DNA of 64,000 nucleotides, taken from NCBI GenBank assembly GCA_030765065.1, contig CM060975.1, positions 104,242,094 through 104,306,093 on the forward strand, given 5' to 3'. Positions 10,491 through 22,360 of the stretch are shown here, one piece after another. This stretch comes from Deroplatys truncata (taxonomy: Eukaryota; Arthropoda; Insecta; Mantodea; Mantidae). The translations under genes were made by a program, and so were the position numbers. Position 1 is the first letter of the stretch. Every line of letters starts with the position of its first letter. The notes under the pieces were generated by a model. That model had not been told where the DNA came from and searched no databases. It saw only the letters and a list, made by a program, of their open reading frames with translations.

Positions 10491-11099
10491 TTTATTTCAT
10501 TCTAATGTATACCTCTGGTTCACGCTTTCTTTGTGTTTTACTCGCAGATATATTCCCTAACACTTGGACGATTGTGTAGGGAAAGTTGCAAGCCACATTG
10601 AGCATGTTGCATTAGTTTGGCTCACATCTGTATTATGAGACTACAGTCCTTTGAAGCGAAAAAACACAACACATGTTATTTGGACCAGGAAGCAATGCAT
10701 AGCTGACAAAATCCATTATCCTCTGTCTTGTTCTTTCCAAAAGGGACATCAATCCTGAAAAATTGCTAAAAAATGTAGGTGCAAATAGACATGGTAAAAT
10801 TTTGCTCCTGCAGCAGCTATCAAAGTTCAAGCGATGGAAAAAATTCTGATGTGGTAAAATTCACAAATATAATTCATATATTCTTCTATACACATTTTGT
10901 TATTCATTATATACTTTTTTGGAAATGATTTAATTTTAGGTGTTTAGAGTGCTTAGTTACATACATTTACATAAGGCATCTTTTTTGGTTTCAAATTATT
11001 GAAGTTATTACACAAGTATTTAGTGTATGGGTCATTGACCGTATATGCATATTGTAACAAAATAAAAAATAGAAAAAGAAAACAAAACAAAAAAAGAAA
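10491..11099. other. Unassigned DNA
   Basis: I see no gene, repeat or RNA feature in this stretch. Confidence 0.3.
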
Positions 11100-11430
11100 A
11101 AGGCAAATAGAGATAAATTACCTTTGTCTAACTGAACAAATTTTATCTAGATTCCCGCAATTTAGCCAAGAAATTGCCCATGTTTTGCCAGTTCCTCTGG
11201 TCAGCCAGTAGATCCCAACATGCCAAATCCCTTTCTTGAGGGACTTAAGAATTTTTCTTTGAGTTTAATTGTTTTCGGTTCTCCCACTGTGCACATTCCG
11301 ACAAAATATGTAGCCAGTCCTCATCCGAATCACAGAATGGGCAGATTCTCCTGCCGGAATCGTCAGTCATTTTCTGTGCCCTCCAACCCCCAGTTTAAAC
11401 CATGTCATTCCTGATCCTTCCTTTCCTCCG
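11100..11430 (-). pseudogene. LINE C-terminal zinc-knuckle fragment
   Basis: The minus-strand translation contains GRRICPFCDSDEDWLHILSE, then C: a C-x2-C-x8-H-x4-C knuckle of the kind that ends many LINE polyproteins (compare the one at ~7300). Stops on both sides and the absence of any RT core mark it as a short dead fragment. Confidence 0.6.
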
Positions 11431-11549
11431 AATTTTATTTCATTTGCTAGGCTTAGAGAAGGTTTAATTTTACAACCCGATTCTATTTGCTGTTGGTTGA
11501 TGTCTTACATTTACATGTGTATTTCGGAAGGATAGGTGAATTTATAATG

Positions 11550-11955
11550 ACCTTTGCGAAAAAATGTTTGATCTGTTATATTCATATGACTTTCTCTACA
11601 TATTTAGCTCATTTTATATACCATATTCAAAGTATTCTTACAAAATCTTATTTTACTACCTACTTCATGTTAATCGAGATTTCAGAAATAGTTTCATTAC
11701 ACAGGTCGTTGTAGGTATAAGGGGAACAGAGGAAACGCAATTCATAGTCAAATGCTTAAAACCTAGTTGTTATATGCTGTATTTAAATTCCATGCTCTTT
11801 CCATGATCTCGCGAGAAAGAACTGAATAGCAACGGCACTTTAAAAAAAATTGCGAGTGATCCCACGAAATAATTATTTGAAGTAAACTGTGTGTTTTCGA
11901 GAGATCTACATTTTTTGTGTAGTACGTTTTTATCCATGTCTTAACTATTACCAGC
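11550..11955 (+). repeat. R1 repeat, divergent 5' part
   Basis: The stretch shows the R1 5' landmarks 'catatgactttctctac' (11582) and 'ttcatgttaatcgagat' (11665), then a shortened middle. The next R1 copy begins at about 11956. Confidence 0.55.
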
Positions 11956-12990
11956 TATAAAAGTCTGATGTGTTGCACTCACCTGACTTTTTCTACTCTT
12001 AAACAACTATTTTTACAAACGCCTATTCTCCATCTACTTCAGTTAATCGAGACAACGAGATGTTAATCTAATTGTAAATTTTCCTTTTTTTTTCCATTTA
12101 TACTTCACCTTTAACTACATGGTCTTATCGGCGGCCTTTCCTTTGGAACCTATTGCACACTCTCATTCATGATGAGATCAATCTTGGCTAGAGAAAAATT
12201 CCCACCCCCAGCTGGGAATCGAACCCGGGTCCTTCGCACAGCATGCAGTTGTTCTACCGACTGATCTACGGGGCCAGCCACTAATTTTCTTGTAAATTGA
12301 AGGGGAATATGGTAGACTTTAAGCGATAATCAAATATTTTAAGAGCTGGTTGCTATGTGGAGCATTCCATTCTCTTTGCATGTCTAGGACATTAAAAAAA
12401 CCAATAGCGAATTCCCATTTGAGAAAAAGTGTAAGTATTGGAAAATTCAAACAAATAACAAGTAATATCTCGGAAAGTTGACTCCGTATAAATATATTGA
12501 CATAAATCGTGTGTTTTAACGGGATCTACTTTTTTGTAGTAAAATTTTGTCTATCTCTTACGGTTTACCAGTTATGCGAAAGTCATTCATAATGAAGAAG
12601 GCTTTTGGGGACATTCCCAGAAAATTCAAGATATACATTTCATGTATCATAAAAACATCTTAAACATATGATATTTTAATCAAATTCTATAGGCCATTTT
12701 TGAGAAACTCAAAATTATCGAAAAATGTGGGGGGATTTTCTTTAAAATCTTCATGTTGCATTCTTATAAGACAGTAAACTCACAAGTACCAAGTTTGGTA
12801 TTTATCCGATTTTTCGTTTTTGAGTTATGTTGTTCAGAGACTGACAGTCAGAGACACACACACGCGGAAATGTTTCCAAAAACGCCTTATTTGTATTCAG
12901 GACACTTCAAAACATGTATTTATGGTGAAATCAGATATCGAATTTTGGGTGGAATACTTCCCCTATACTATACGTAGTAGAGAGCGTAAA
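11956..12990 (+). repeat. R1 repeat, full copy split by a SINE
   Basis: The 5' start ('gtctgatgtgttgcactcacc', ~11960) and the 3' end ('tatactatacgtagtagaga', ~12964-12983) are both present. A group A SINE interrupts it at 12086-12279. Remove the SINE and the R1 sequence is continuous. Confidence 0.75.
12086..12279 (-). mobile_element. tRNA-derived SINE, group A, nested in R1
   Basis: The minus strand reads the same tRNA-like head as 2949-3247, with A box TAGATCAGTCGG and B box GGTTCGATTCC, and shares its 'ccaaaggaaaggccgc' body. R1 sequence flanks both sides, with a likely target-site duplication (aaattttcct and taattttctt). Confidence 0.8.
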
Positions 12991-13380
12991 AATTATAGAA
13001 AATTGCTTCAAATAAAGAGATCTCCATACGCTATTCCTAGAAAATTCAAGATACACATTTTATTACACATTGCTATTTTAATGAAAATGTTTAGAGCATT
13101 TTTGAGAAAATCAAAAATTTAAAAAACCTTCTGTATAAAAGGTAGCTTGGGTAAGGAGTTTTCTTGAAAATATTCATGTGGTATATTTGCAACATGAACT
13201 TTAGTACCAAATTCGGTATTTACCCGAGCTTTTGTTTTCTAGATTTGCTGTTCACACACACATACACACATGTTTCTAAAACTGATTTCTACAAAACGTG
13301 TATTTGTGGTGAATCTCTATATACAATTTTTTGGCTGGAATGAGTGCCTTCTCTACCTACTACATAAGTGGTAGAAAAAA
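12991..13380 (+). repeat. R1 repeat, degenerate 3' half
   Basis: This piece runs head to tail after the previous copy. It keeps 'ttcctagaaaattcaagata' (~13035), 'taccaaattcggtattt' (~13205), an ACAC run at 13255-13270 and the 3' 'ctacctactacataagtgg'. Confidence 0.55.
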
Positions 13381-13975
13381 TAAAAAGAAGAATCGCAAAG
13401 TTTCAAGCGTTTCCTGAGATGACGCACTCCAACTTGGAAAAATTAAATTTATAACACAAAATATTGAAAACGGCGTTATTAAAAAACTTATTTGTAACAT
13501 ATGTATGTTTAAAGCAACACATATTTCATACAGTGATTTTTATCCTTCTCTAAAGTGTTTTCGAGTTATACTAAATAATAGAAATCACTCAGGAAAACCC
13601 TCCTCGGTCAATTTACGGCAAGCTCAAGTTACACATTTGATTTCTCATGTCAGTGTCTCTAATATTGATATTTTAATCAAAATCGTTAGAACAGTCTTTG
13701 AGAGAAAAAAAATAATGAAAATTTTGCATATAAAGCGTAGCTTGAGGTAGAAGAATTTCTTGAACATCATCTTGTCGCATCCCCAAAAATGCTGGACTTA
13801 AACACGAAGTTTGGTAAACACCCGAGTTTTCGTTTTTGAGTTATGCTGTACATAGACACGCAAAAGGAGCAAAACTGCATAATTTTGGGTTCAGAGGACC
13901 TGAATGAGATCTCCATATCTAATTTTTGTGGAATACAGTACTTCCTCTATCTAGCTATTTAATAGAGAAATTTAG
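13381..13975 (+). repeat. R1 repeat, highly diverged copy
   Basis: This is the third head-to-tail unit in the cluster. It is recognisable from 'ttttaatcaaaatcgttaga' (~13673), the 'acgaagtttggta' equivalent (~13805) and the 3' 'acttcctctatctagctat'. Decay increases along the array. Confidence 0.4.
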
Positions 13976-14329
13976 AATATAAAAATTATATTTTAGTTTT
14001 ATTTCAGTTAGTAATTTTGTAATAAACATCTAGGTATCTAATTCATGTTAGCCAAATAATAATGTGCATATAAACGGCTTCAATTACCTAATACACAAAC
14101 TTTAATATAACCTAAAGAATTGTTTTGAATATTATAAAATCCAAATGCTATGATGTTATTTAAATCGTTAGACATAGTTCTAAGAAAATAAAAAGCAAGA
14201 GAGCTTTGATTCAAGTAAAGGTTTACTTAGTACGAAAAACTTCGCCTTGCAAGCGTAGAAGACAAAGTACGGTATTGTGCGACTTTTCATTTCTTCGCTG
14301 TGGTATTCGTTAAAACGAAGATGGCACGC
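13976..14329. other. Unassigned AT-rich DNA
   Basis: Nothing recognisable lies between two R1 clusters of opposite orientation. Confidence 0.3.
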
Positions 14330-16075
14330 GTAGCTTTTCTTTTTACACTTTCCGCTACGTTTTCATAGTAGGCAGAGAAGGATTTGCATTTCACCAGAAG
14401 TAGATGTTTTGAGGTCCTGAATAAAAACAGCATTTTTAGAAAAAGGTCACTGCGTGTGTATCTGTGAATAGCATAACTAAAAAACAAAATGTCGGATAAA
14501 TACCAAACTTGGTCATTAAATTCTAAAGTAAGTTTATTTTTAGGAGGAGTTGTACTGTATTTCCGTTGTTGGGGAGCCGAACTTGAAGGAGTTGCAACCA
14601 CGTATTGTACAAAGTTTCCTGTGGCCTTCGCCCCAATGTTTACCTTCCGGTCGTCTTCGTCCCAAGTTTAAAAATTAACTTTGTAATTTGAATGTTTCTT
14701 TAAATGTTACATATTTAGGTTTGCCTCGGCTGCGTCAGTACTAATTTGTAGATATGTGTCTCTTAACAGGGTGTGATACGGCTAAAGGATGTAGGCTTAC
14801 ACAGATTATAATTTTTACTTCACTCCTTTTATTAATTCTTGACACGATTAAATAACACTTCACGGATATAGAAAGCTGCGAGATTATTTATTAATTACTT
14901 GCACCTTTTAACACGTAAACTTTATAATATACTCGCCGTAATGAATTTTCTTCTCACACTGAATACGTATTAAACTTCTCGAGGATGCGTCTCGCGTCCA
15001 GTACAAGCAACTGGCGTTTACCGCTTGAATTCATACAATTTGCTCTATTTCAGTTTCTGATTGGCTAATCCTACTCCAATAGAATACTTTTATTTGACTT
15101 AAGGTTTTTCTGGTTGTTGATTGGCTGTTTATAAACTGTTTTACTAATATTACATTATTGTTTCCAAGAATTACTAGTAGCATTATTAAAATTTCTAATT
15201 CATTATTGCCTCAAGGTTAACTCATTGTTACTTCATTGTTAGCAACTTTTGTACATTATTAAACTTGTACACAATAATATAAACATTAATACAATGACTG
15301 TTGCATACATTTTATATATTTTACACATATTGCTTTTAGGCGGGCTGTTATTGAATTTATATAGTATATAATTAGACTGAAATCATTTATGTGTTAAAAA
15401 TACTGCCTCAATTCAGTATCTTACAAAGCTGCGACGCGAAGATTTTCAGGAATATCCCTCAACCTCAAACTAACCAATGGAACATTTTTCGAATGTTTGT
15501 ATTTTCTGAAAAATGACTAACAATTTTGATTAAAACACCTTATATTAAAAATATTTACATAAAAATAAAGTGTATTGAATCTTGAATTTTCTGGGAATAG
15601 CTGATGTAGTCGTCTTCATTCGGAACGAATTTTATATAATCTTGCATAACGTAAAGGTTAAACGTTAGGCGAAAACGTAGTACACAAATATGTAAATCTA
15701 TTTTAAAACATACAGTTTATTTCAATAGCTTTCTTGTGGCATCAGCCATTTCCAAGATATCCATCGATAGTGGTTCGTATTATTCAATACTTAGTTATTC
15801 TTTTGAAGTCCTGCCGATTTTCAGTTGTTTCTCGCAATGCCATGGGAAGAATGTGGAATTTTAAGACCAGCATAAAGCCTCCAGTTCTTAAACATTTGAC
15901 TATCGCTGTTCCCTATGTATCTATAACAAATGTGTAATGTCATTCCTGCTAAGGTTTATCTCGATTAAAATGAAGTAGATAGGAAAATAAGCTTTCGTAA
16001 GAATAATTTGTATACCCACTATTAAGCGGTAGAGGGTAGAGAAAGCCATGTGAATGTAACACGCCTGAATTTTAA
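14330..16075 (-). repeat. R1 repeat, minus-strand copy split by an R2 LTR
   Basis: R1 sequence occupies 14330-14523 and resumes at 15411. The intervening 887 bp is the R2 LTR, with attc on both sides. The copy ends near 16075 with the R1 5' terminal sequence in reverse ('gaaagccatgtgaatgtaac'). Confidence 0.75.
14524..15410 (-). mobile_element. R2 solo LTR, copy 2, nested in R1
   Basis: This is the inverted copy of 5388-6275. It starts TGAGGCAG when read on the minus strand, and it keeps the two CCAAT boxes (as tgattggct at ~15058 and ~15118, spacing 60) and the AATAAA. It is flanked by attc at 14520-14523 and 15411-15414, a 4-bp duplication as expected of Ty3/gypsy integration. The 3' terminus reads TTTA instead of CA, so the end has decayed or the boundary is off by a few bases. 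Confidence 0.7.
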
Positions 16076-16284
16076 TTCGTGGGCTTCCAAACGTATATTT
16101 CTTAAGAAACTTTTGACTCTGTAGTTTTAACTGGAATGCAGCACTTATTACATCACCGTTTGAGGGACACAAAAAGTAAAATTACAACATGACGTTGCTG
16201 CTATTAGGTGATTTCCTTAGAGAAGTCTTTGGATGTCTAAATTTAATTGCGTTTTTCCACGTACGACAAGCATTCTGCTTTCCT

Positions 16285-17350
16285 ATTTTTTATGCTCTCT
16301 ACTACTTACCTGCAGTAAGTAGGGGAAGTATTGCATTCCACCTGAAAATCGATATCTATGTTTAATCGTAAACTAGTTTACAGGCTCCTGAACCCCAATA
16401 AAGCATTTTTAGGAAATATGGTGCATGGCATTGTTATGTACAGCATAACCCAAAAACGAAATGTCTGACAAATACAAACTTGGAGTTTAAGTTCAGTATT
16501 TCGAAGATCAACACGAAGATTTTCAAGAAAATACTTCTACCATAAATAGTCTTTACGTGGAAACTGTTTCGTTGTTTTTTTATTTTCTCAAAAATAACTA
16601 AAAATCTATTAAAATGCCACACGTTTAAGATATTTGACTAATAGCATGTATATCTTGCTTTTCTGAGAATAACCTGTAAACTCTCCTTCGTTCTGAATGA
16701 CTTTTGTACAATTTTCATAAATGGTAAACCATAAGCTTACTACACAAGGATTAGATTTAGAATTCCGCTACGGGGATCCCTAGTGCCTCGACCTACACTG
16801 GGTATTTTGTGCATACACCCCGGGAGGAACATGTGACATGAAGGAACCGTAGATGATGTATGGGCCGCAGGATCGGCCGACGCAGGCAACAGAAACAAGC
16901 TTGACCACCCAGCCTGAGAGTGCTCAAGGCAGCCCTCCCAAGCCACCGGAGGATAGCTCAAAGGCTCCCCCCCCCCAACACACAGGGCCAAGAACAGGTT
17001 CCAACACGCAAGCCATCTGCGCCATCTGTCCGCAGTCGTCGGACATACAGCCCCGGAGCAAATCTGTAACGTGAAGGTAGTGACTCAGGTAAACCCCCCC
17101 AAAAAAAACCATGGATCAGGAAGATCGGCCGCGGAAATCAAACCCACGACATTTCGCATGCGGACCACAGACGCAACTGCCTGAGCCATCGCGCTCTTAT
17201 TACACAAAATATATATGTCGTTAAGACACATTTTGCGACAAATAATGATTTTTGTGGCATTTACTACTTCCAAAATGTTGTTTTCTGCCAGCTTGAATTC
17301 TTCAAAACTTTGTGTATTTTGAAGTGCTTGGTCACCATGCGTTCATTACT
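16285..17350 (-). repeat. R1 repeat, minus-strand copy split by a SINE
   Basis: R1 occupies 16285-16747 and 17208-17350. It opens with 'gctctctactacttacctgc' at ~16293 and contains the 'aattttcataaatggtaaacc' segment just before the insertion. The SINE at 16748-17196 is bracketed by an R1-derived target-site duplication. Confidence 0.65.
16748..17196 (-). mobile_element. tRNA-derived SINE, group C, GC-rich, nested in R1
   Basis: The 449-bp insertion is flanked by ttactacacaa (16737-16747) and ttattacacaa (17197-17207). The minus-strand head ('gcgatggctcaggcagttgc') has an A box, and a B-box-like GGGTTTGATTTCC follows. The body is GC-rich with poly-C runs (16970s, 17093-17099). Open frames through it are compositional. 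Confidence 0.8.
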
Positions 17351-17577
17351 GATGTGAATAGAATATGGATTTCCAAAGCTACCATATAATGACTCACTTT
17401 TTAAAGATTAGGTAATCGGTTCCGGCTCCCCCGTTTATCTACTAAAGTGTACAATAAAACCATAGCTGCTAACGTTTTTCATGATTAGCATGAAGTAGGT
17501 TAAAAATTAAGCTTTTTAAGATATATATATATATATATATAAATAAAGGAAAGTGAGTAGAGAAAGTCATGCGAATT

Positions 17578-18193
17578 ATACACACATTTTCACTTTCTCT
17601 ACTACGTAAAGTAAGCAGGGGAAGTATTGCATTCCACCCAGAAATTCGATACCGAAATTTCACCGGAAACACATATTTTGAGGTGCAATGAATGCTTAGA
17701 AAGCATTTTTGGAAACATGTCCGTGTGTGTGTCTGTCTTTGTGTGAACAGCATAACTCAGAAACGAACAGTCGGATAAACACCAAACTTGGTATTTAGGT
17801 GCGACATGAAGGTTTTCAAGAAAATCCCCCACCATAGATTACCCGTTACGTGCAACATTTTTCGAAAATTTTAATTTTCTCAAAAATAGCTCCAACAATT
17901 TTTATTAAAATATCGTATATTTAATATATTTTCATGACAAATAAAATGTATATCTTGAATTTTCTGGGAATGTCTCCAAAAGCATTCTTCATTGTGAACG
18001 ACTTTTGCATAACTGGTAAACCATAAGAGATAGACAAACTTTTACTACCCAAAAAATGTAGATCGCGTTAAAATACACAATATATGTAATATACATTTTT
18101 TTTTTGAGCGAACGATTTTCGAGTTATTGCTTGTTATTCCCTTAAATTTTCCAATACTTATACTTTTCTCAAATGGGAATTCGTTATTCATTT
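17578..18193 (-). repeat. R1 repeat, 5'-truncated unit
   Basis: It starts with ACTTTCTCTACTACG and ends at 18193, where the next unit restarts with the same motif. The ~250 bp of the R1 5' end is missing, so this is a partial tandem with a sharp junction. A short (AT)n at 17520-17541 lies just outside. Confidence 0.75.
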
Positions 18194-18332
18194 TTACTTT
18201 CTCTGCTACGTATAGTAAAGTAGGGGAAGTATTGTATTCCATCCAAAAATTCGATACCGAGATTTCACCGGAAATATATGTTTTGAGATCCTCTGAATCC
18301 AAAAAAAGCTTTTTTGGAAATATGTGTGTGTG

Positions 18333-18392
<60 letters not shown>

Positions 18393-19095
18393 TGTGAACA
18401 GCATAACTCAGAAACGAACAGTCGGATAAACACCAAACTTGGTATTTAGGTTCAGTATCTTCCAGAGATGTGACACGAAGGTTTTTAAGAAAATTCCCAC
18501 CCAAATTACCCTTTACATGGAACATTTTTCGAAAATCTTAACTTTCTCAAAATAGCTCTAACGGTTTTGATTAAAATATCATATATTTAAGATACTTTCA
18601 TGACAAATAAAATGTATATCTTGAATTTTCTGGGAATGTCTCCAAAAGTATTCTTCATTGTGAACGACTTTTGCATAACTGCTAAACCATAAGAGATAGA
18701 CAAACTTTTACTACACAAAAAATGTAGATAGCGTTAAAATACACAATTTATGTCATATACATTTTTTTGTTTAGTGAACTATTTTCGAGATATTGCTTGT
18801 TATTTCCTTAAATTTTCCAAAACTTATTTTCTCAAATGGGAAATCGTTATTCATTTTTTTGTCCTGGTAATGCAAAGAGAATGGAATACTCGACATAGCA
18901 ACCAGCTCTTAATATATTTGACTATCGCTTAAAGCCTACCATTTCCCCTTGCAGCTACAAGAAAATTAGCAATAAGATTAAAATCTCGATATCTCGATTA
19001 ACATGAAGCATATGGAGAATAAGCGTTTGTAAAAATAGTTTGTACAAGAGTAGGAAAGTCATGTGAGTGTAACACATCAGATTTTTCGGTAAGGA
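18194..19095 (-). repeat. R1 repeat, full minus-strand copy
   Basis: The copy reads from 'actttctctgctacgtatag' (18198) to 'catgtgagtgtaacacatcag' (~19060-19080). With 971-1830 it is the best full-length copy. The hypervariable stretch has expanded into a (TG)n array. Confidence 0.8.
18322..18391. repeat. (TG)n microsatellite inside R1
   Basis: This ~70-bp TG repeat with one interruption (tttg) sits where other R1 copies have only a short ACAC run. His-Thr repeats in overlapping frames are an artefact of it. Confidence 0.95.
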
Positions 19096-19734
19096 TGGGA
19101 GTGAAAATTTACCGTATGTATAACACAACGCAATGAAAAACAATGTGCATCAGTTTTAGACCTCTATTCTGTTAAAGTTTTTTTATAAAAAAACTAGTGT
19201 TATCTGGAGATACATCCTGTAAGTAAACCGTTTGGAAGTAAGGATGGATATAGTGTTTGGAAGTCCTATGTAGTTTATTATTCTCGCTCAAACATAAGTG
19301 TCCCAAGTTTCGTTCTCATTAGTCAAATGGTGCAGATTTGTATGTAATATGATGAAAATATGAGTAGAGATAACTGAATTACAATCTGTAGGCAAAGTCC
19401 TGTTCATTCGCTGACAGTAATCCCTATAAGCTCTTCCTGAATTTTTCATACTACAGGATATAACAATGAGGACATATTCCTTATGCGAAGAAGAAAAATT
19501 ATGTTAATGTGGACATAGATCAGGAAATGTTTTATTTAGAATTCATTTTCTACAAATCTTCATAGTATATTAATCATGAGAGACGCACAGGAACATAAAG
19601 TGCCAGTATACTCTTTCTTACATGAAATGTTCAAAATGTTCTGAAGGTTACGTCTGGTTAAGCTGTAATTCTTACGTTCGCCGCCAGTGTTATCTGTTCC
19701 ATCCAAGGTCATGTTGACATGCAACTACATATCT
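19096..19734. other. Unassigned DNA between R1 copies
   Basis: I see no gene and no clear repeat in this stretch. Confidence 0.3.
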
Positions 19735-20538
19735 TCTTACTTTCTCTACTACGTATAGTAAGTAGTATTGCATTCCACCAAAAAATTCGATACGAGATTT
19801 CACCGGAAATACATGTTTGGAGGCCCTCTGAATCCAAATAAAGTACTTTTAGAAAACGGTCCGGGTGTGTACCTGTGAAGTCAGAAACGAAACGTTGTAT
19901 AAATACCAAACTTGGTATTTACGTTCAGCAACTTTCAAAGAGGCGAAACGAAGATTTTTAAGAAAGTCTCCGAACCCAGACTACCCTTTAATGGAACATT
20001 TCTCGAAAATTTTATTTTCTCAAACGATTTTTATTAAAATAGCATATATTTAAGATACTTTAATGAGAATTAAAATATATATCTTGAATTTTCTGGGAAT
20101 GTCCCCAAAAGCCCTCTCCTTTCCAAATGGCTTTTGCATAACTGGTAAACCGTAAGAGATAGACAAAAAATCTAAACACACAATTTGAATTTGTCATATA
20201 CCTTTTTTGTGGAGTGAACCCTTTCCGAGATATTCCTTGTTATTTGTTTGAATTTTCCAATACTTATACTTTTTCTCAAATGGGGATTCAGTATTCCTTT
20301 TTCTTATGTCCTGGTTTAGCAAAGACAATGAATGCTCCACATAGCAACCAGCTCTTAAAATATTTGACTATCGCTTAAAGCCTACCATATTCCCCTTGCA
20401 CCTACAAGAAAATTAGTAATATGATAGTTTCTGCAAAGGTTTATCTCGATTAACTTGAAGGAGATGGACAATAAGCGTTTGTAAAAATAGTTTGTACCGG
20501 AAGAGAGAAAGTCATTTGAGTGTAACACATCAGATTTT
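19735..20538 (-). repeat. R1 repeat, near-complete minus-strand copy
   Basis: It starts 'actttctctactacgtatag' (19739) and ends 'catttgagtgtaacacatcag' (~20533). Small internal deletions relative to 18194-19095 shorten it to ~800 bp. Confidence 0.75.
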
Positions 20539-20591
20539 GTTCACATGTGACCCACTTCTTTGCCTTACTACGCATAGCATCCATCAACTGT

Positions 20592-20874
20592 GTCGTCCTC
20601 TGTGGTGTAGTGGTTACCATGCTATCCTCTAGTTCCCGAGGTTGCGGGTTCAAACCGGCGGAGGACGTTCGGGCATAAAAATCCTTAACATAGCTTCCTT
20701 GGGAAGGGAAGTAAAGCCGGTGGTCCTGTGTCGTAAATTTCGGTACGTAAAACAACCTCAAGCCTGATAAGGAGGCCTCTGAGTAAGAATTTCACACCCA
20801 ATACAGAATGGGACGCTAAGGACCATAGTAGTTAAAGAGCGTCCATAAATAAAACTCAATGTAATTTATTTAAT
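20592..20874 (+). mobile_element. tRNA-derived SINE, group B, full length
   Basis: The 283-bp body is flanked by ccatcaactgt (20581-20591) and ccgtcaactgt (20875-20885). The head ('gtggtgtagtggttaccatg', B box GGGTTCAAACC) is followed by the body motif 'cttccttgggaagggaagta' and 'gggacgctaaggacca'. Four copies in the window share this body. It resembles termite Talua-type SINEs as I remember them; that match is unverified. Confidence 0.85.
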
Positions 20875-20924
20875 CCGTCAACTGTTTATGTTAATCAAGA
20901 ACTTGGTTTCCGGTATAGTTACAG

Positions 20925-21830
20925 TTGAAGTGTACACATATGAGGAGTTGGCAGACGCTCATTGATGCATGGATGCGGTAATGGCCGTACCGCTGAACTT
21001 TGTATATGGAGAGATTTCCGGAATGGTGGTACCCCTACAGGGAGACGTTTGAGCAATTGATCGTCGTCTGAGAGCATGCGACGTTTAAGGTATAGAATAA
21101 GAGGATACCTCAACTGGAAGAGGCAATTGTTCATGCAGTTGATGGCAACCTTAGTGTCAGCGTAAGATGTTTAACTACAAGTAGGTTTTGCATGAGAACC
21201 TGCTGTATCCACACCATTTATAGCGTATGCAGGCACCATTCAGCAACTGATTTTCATGCGCTATGCTGCTCACCAGTGAAGCCCAACCTGCTCTCTTAAG
21301 AACTAAGGTTCATAGTCTACCCCAGCTAATCAACAAAGATTTTCTGTCAATATTTGGTGTGGCTGGTGACTGTTTATCAGGGCCTCATGCTCCAGGCGCA
21401 ACGCACAAACTTACCATGATTTCTTACGAAATATTCTACTTTTTCTGCTAGAAGATGTGCCTTTGCCAGTGCGACGAAACATGTACGTAATGTAAGATGG
21501 AACTCCTCGTTTCACAGTTAATGTCCGTTGGCTTCTAAATAACAGATTCCGTGACAGATGGGTAGCTAAACGTAGACTAATTCCCTGTGTTTACGCTCTC
21601 CGGAGCTAAACTCATCAGAGTTTTATCTGTAGAGCCATTTGAAAGCTCTTGTGTATTCAATCCCGGTACAAGATTCAAGGAGTCTTGTTGCCCATATTGT
21701 GGAAAGCTGCAAAACAATACATTCTCCAGGGAAACCTCAGCACATACGGGATGCAATGCGACGGCTGGTTCATGCATGTATCAATGCTAAGGAGAGCTTT
21801 TTGAACATTTCGGAGAGTTTCATATGGTAC
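20925..21830 (+). pseudogene. Tc1/mariner (DD41D-like) transposase, decayed
   Basis: In shifting frames the sequence shows the family order. An N-terminal helix-turn-helix segment (VYTYEELADAH) comes first. FSVNIWCG follows, then a block close to LLLEDVPLPVRRNMY. DGTPRFTVNV holds the second catalytic Asp, and RSPELNSSEFYL holds the third acidic position (Glu in place of Asp). ALVYSIPVQ and a C-terminal RLVHACI end the protein. The block with the first Asp is missing. Stops and frameshifts are frequent, so it is inactive. I could not fix the terminal inverted repeats. Confidence 0.7.
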
Positions 21831-22036
21831 GTTCTGTTACTGTGTGTTTCCCATGCTTAATGTATTACAAAAAAAATTGTAGAAAATGAGTTCTAGCATG
21901 GAAATAGAGCGTTTTCGGAATCATGTCCATATAGCATATTGTTTTCTTCCACATGTGAGGAATGCGTCCTAAAAGTTTGACCGTATATTATTGTTTCATC
22001 CTGTGTAACAAGTGGTCCTCATGCATCTCATAGGGG

Positions 22037-22360
22037 ATGAGAGTTGGAGCTTTCTTCTGCGATCCAATCGGTAATAAATTATTCCTTAAACCGTCGATCT
22101 TAAGACCATCACGGTTTACGGAAGCACTTAAAGTCCGAAACAATATTCAAGATTGTTGGGTCATAGAGGCAGAATGCAATTCCGTCGCTGAGGTCAACTA
22201 TCGGTGGTGCGATGCACGGGTCATTTTCTTGACCTGTATGTTTCCAACAAGTCCGCCAAAATTAGGAATAAAAAATAATTATATAAAAATCATTATTAAA
22301 AATAAAATTGAAAACCTAACTACTCCAGCCACCGCGTACTATGAGCATATCTTCCTCGAG
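22037..22360 (+). pseudogene. Possible LINE C-terminal fragment
   Basis: The frame from 22037 contains FTEALKVRNNI followed ~30 residues later by Cys residues (CD, TCMF). That loosely matches the 'aLKlRnN...C..C...H..C' region of R2-like LINE proteins. No zinc knuckle is complete and no neighbouring RT is seen. Chance is a real alternative. Confidence 0.25.

Noticed and set aside
18045..18525. Long His-Thr or Val-Cys repeat proteins on both strands
   Set aside because: They are translations of the (TG)n array inside a noncoding R1 copy.
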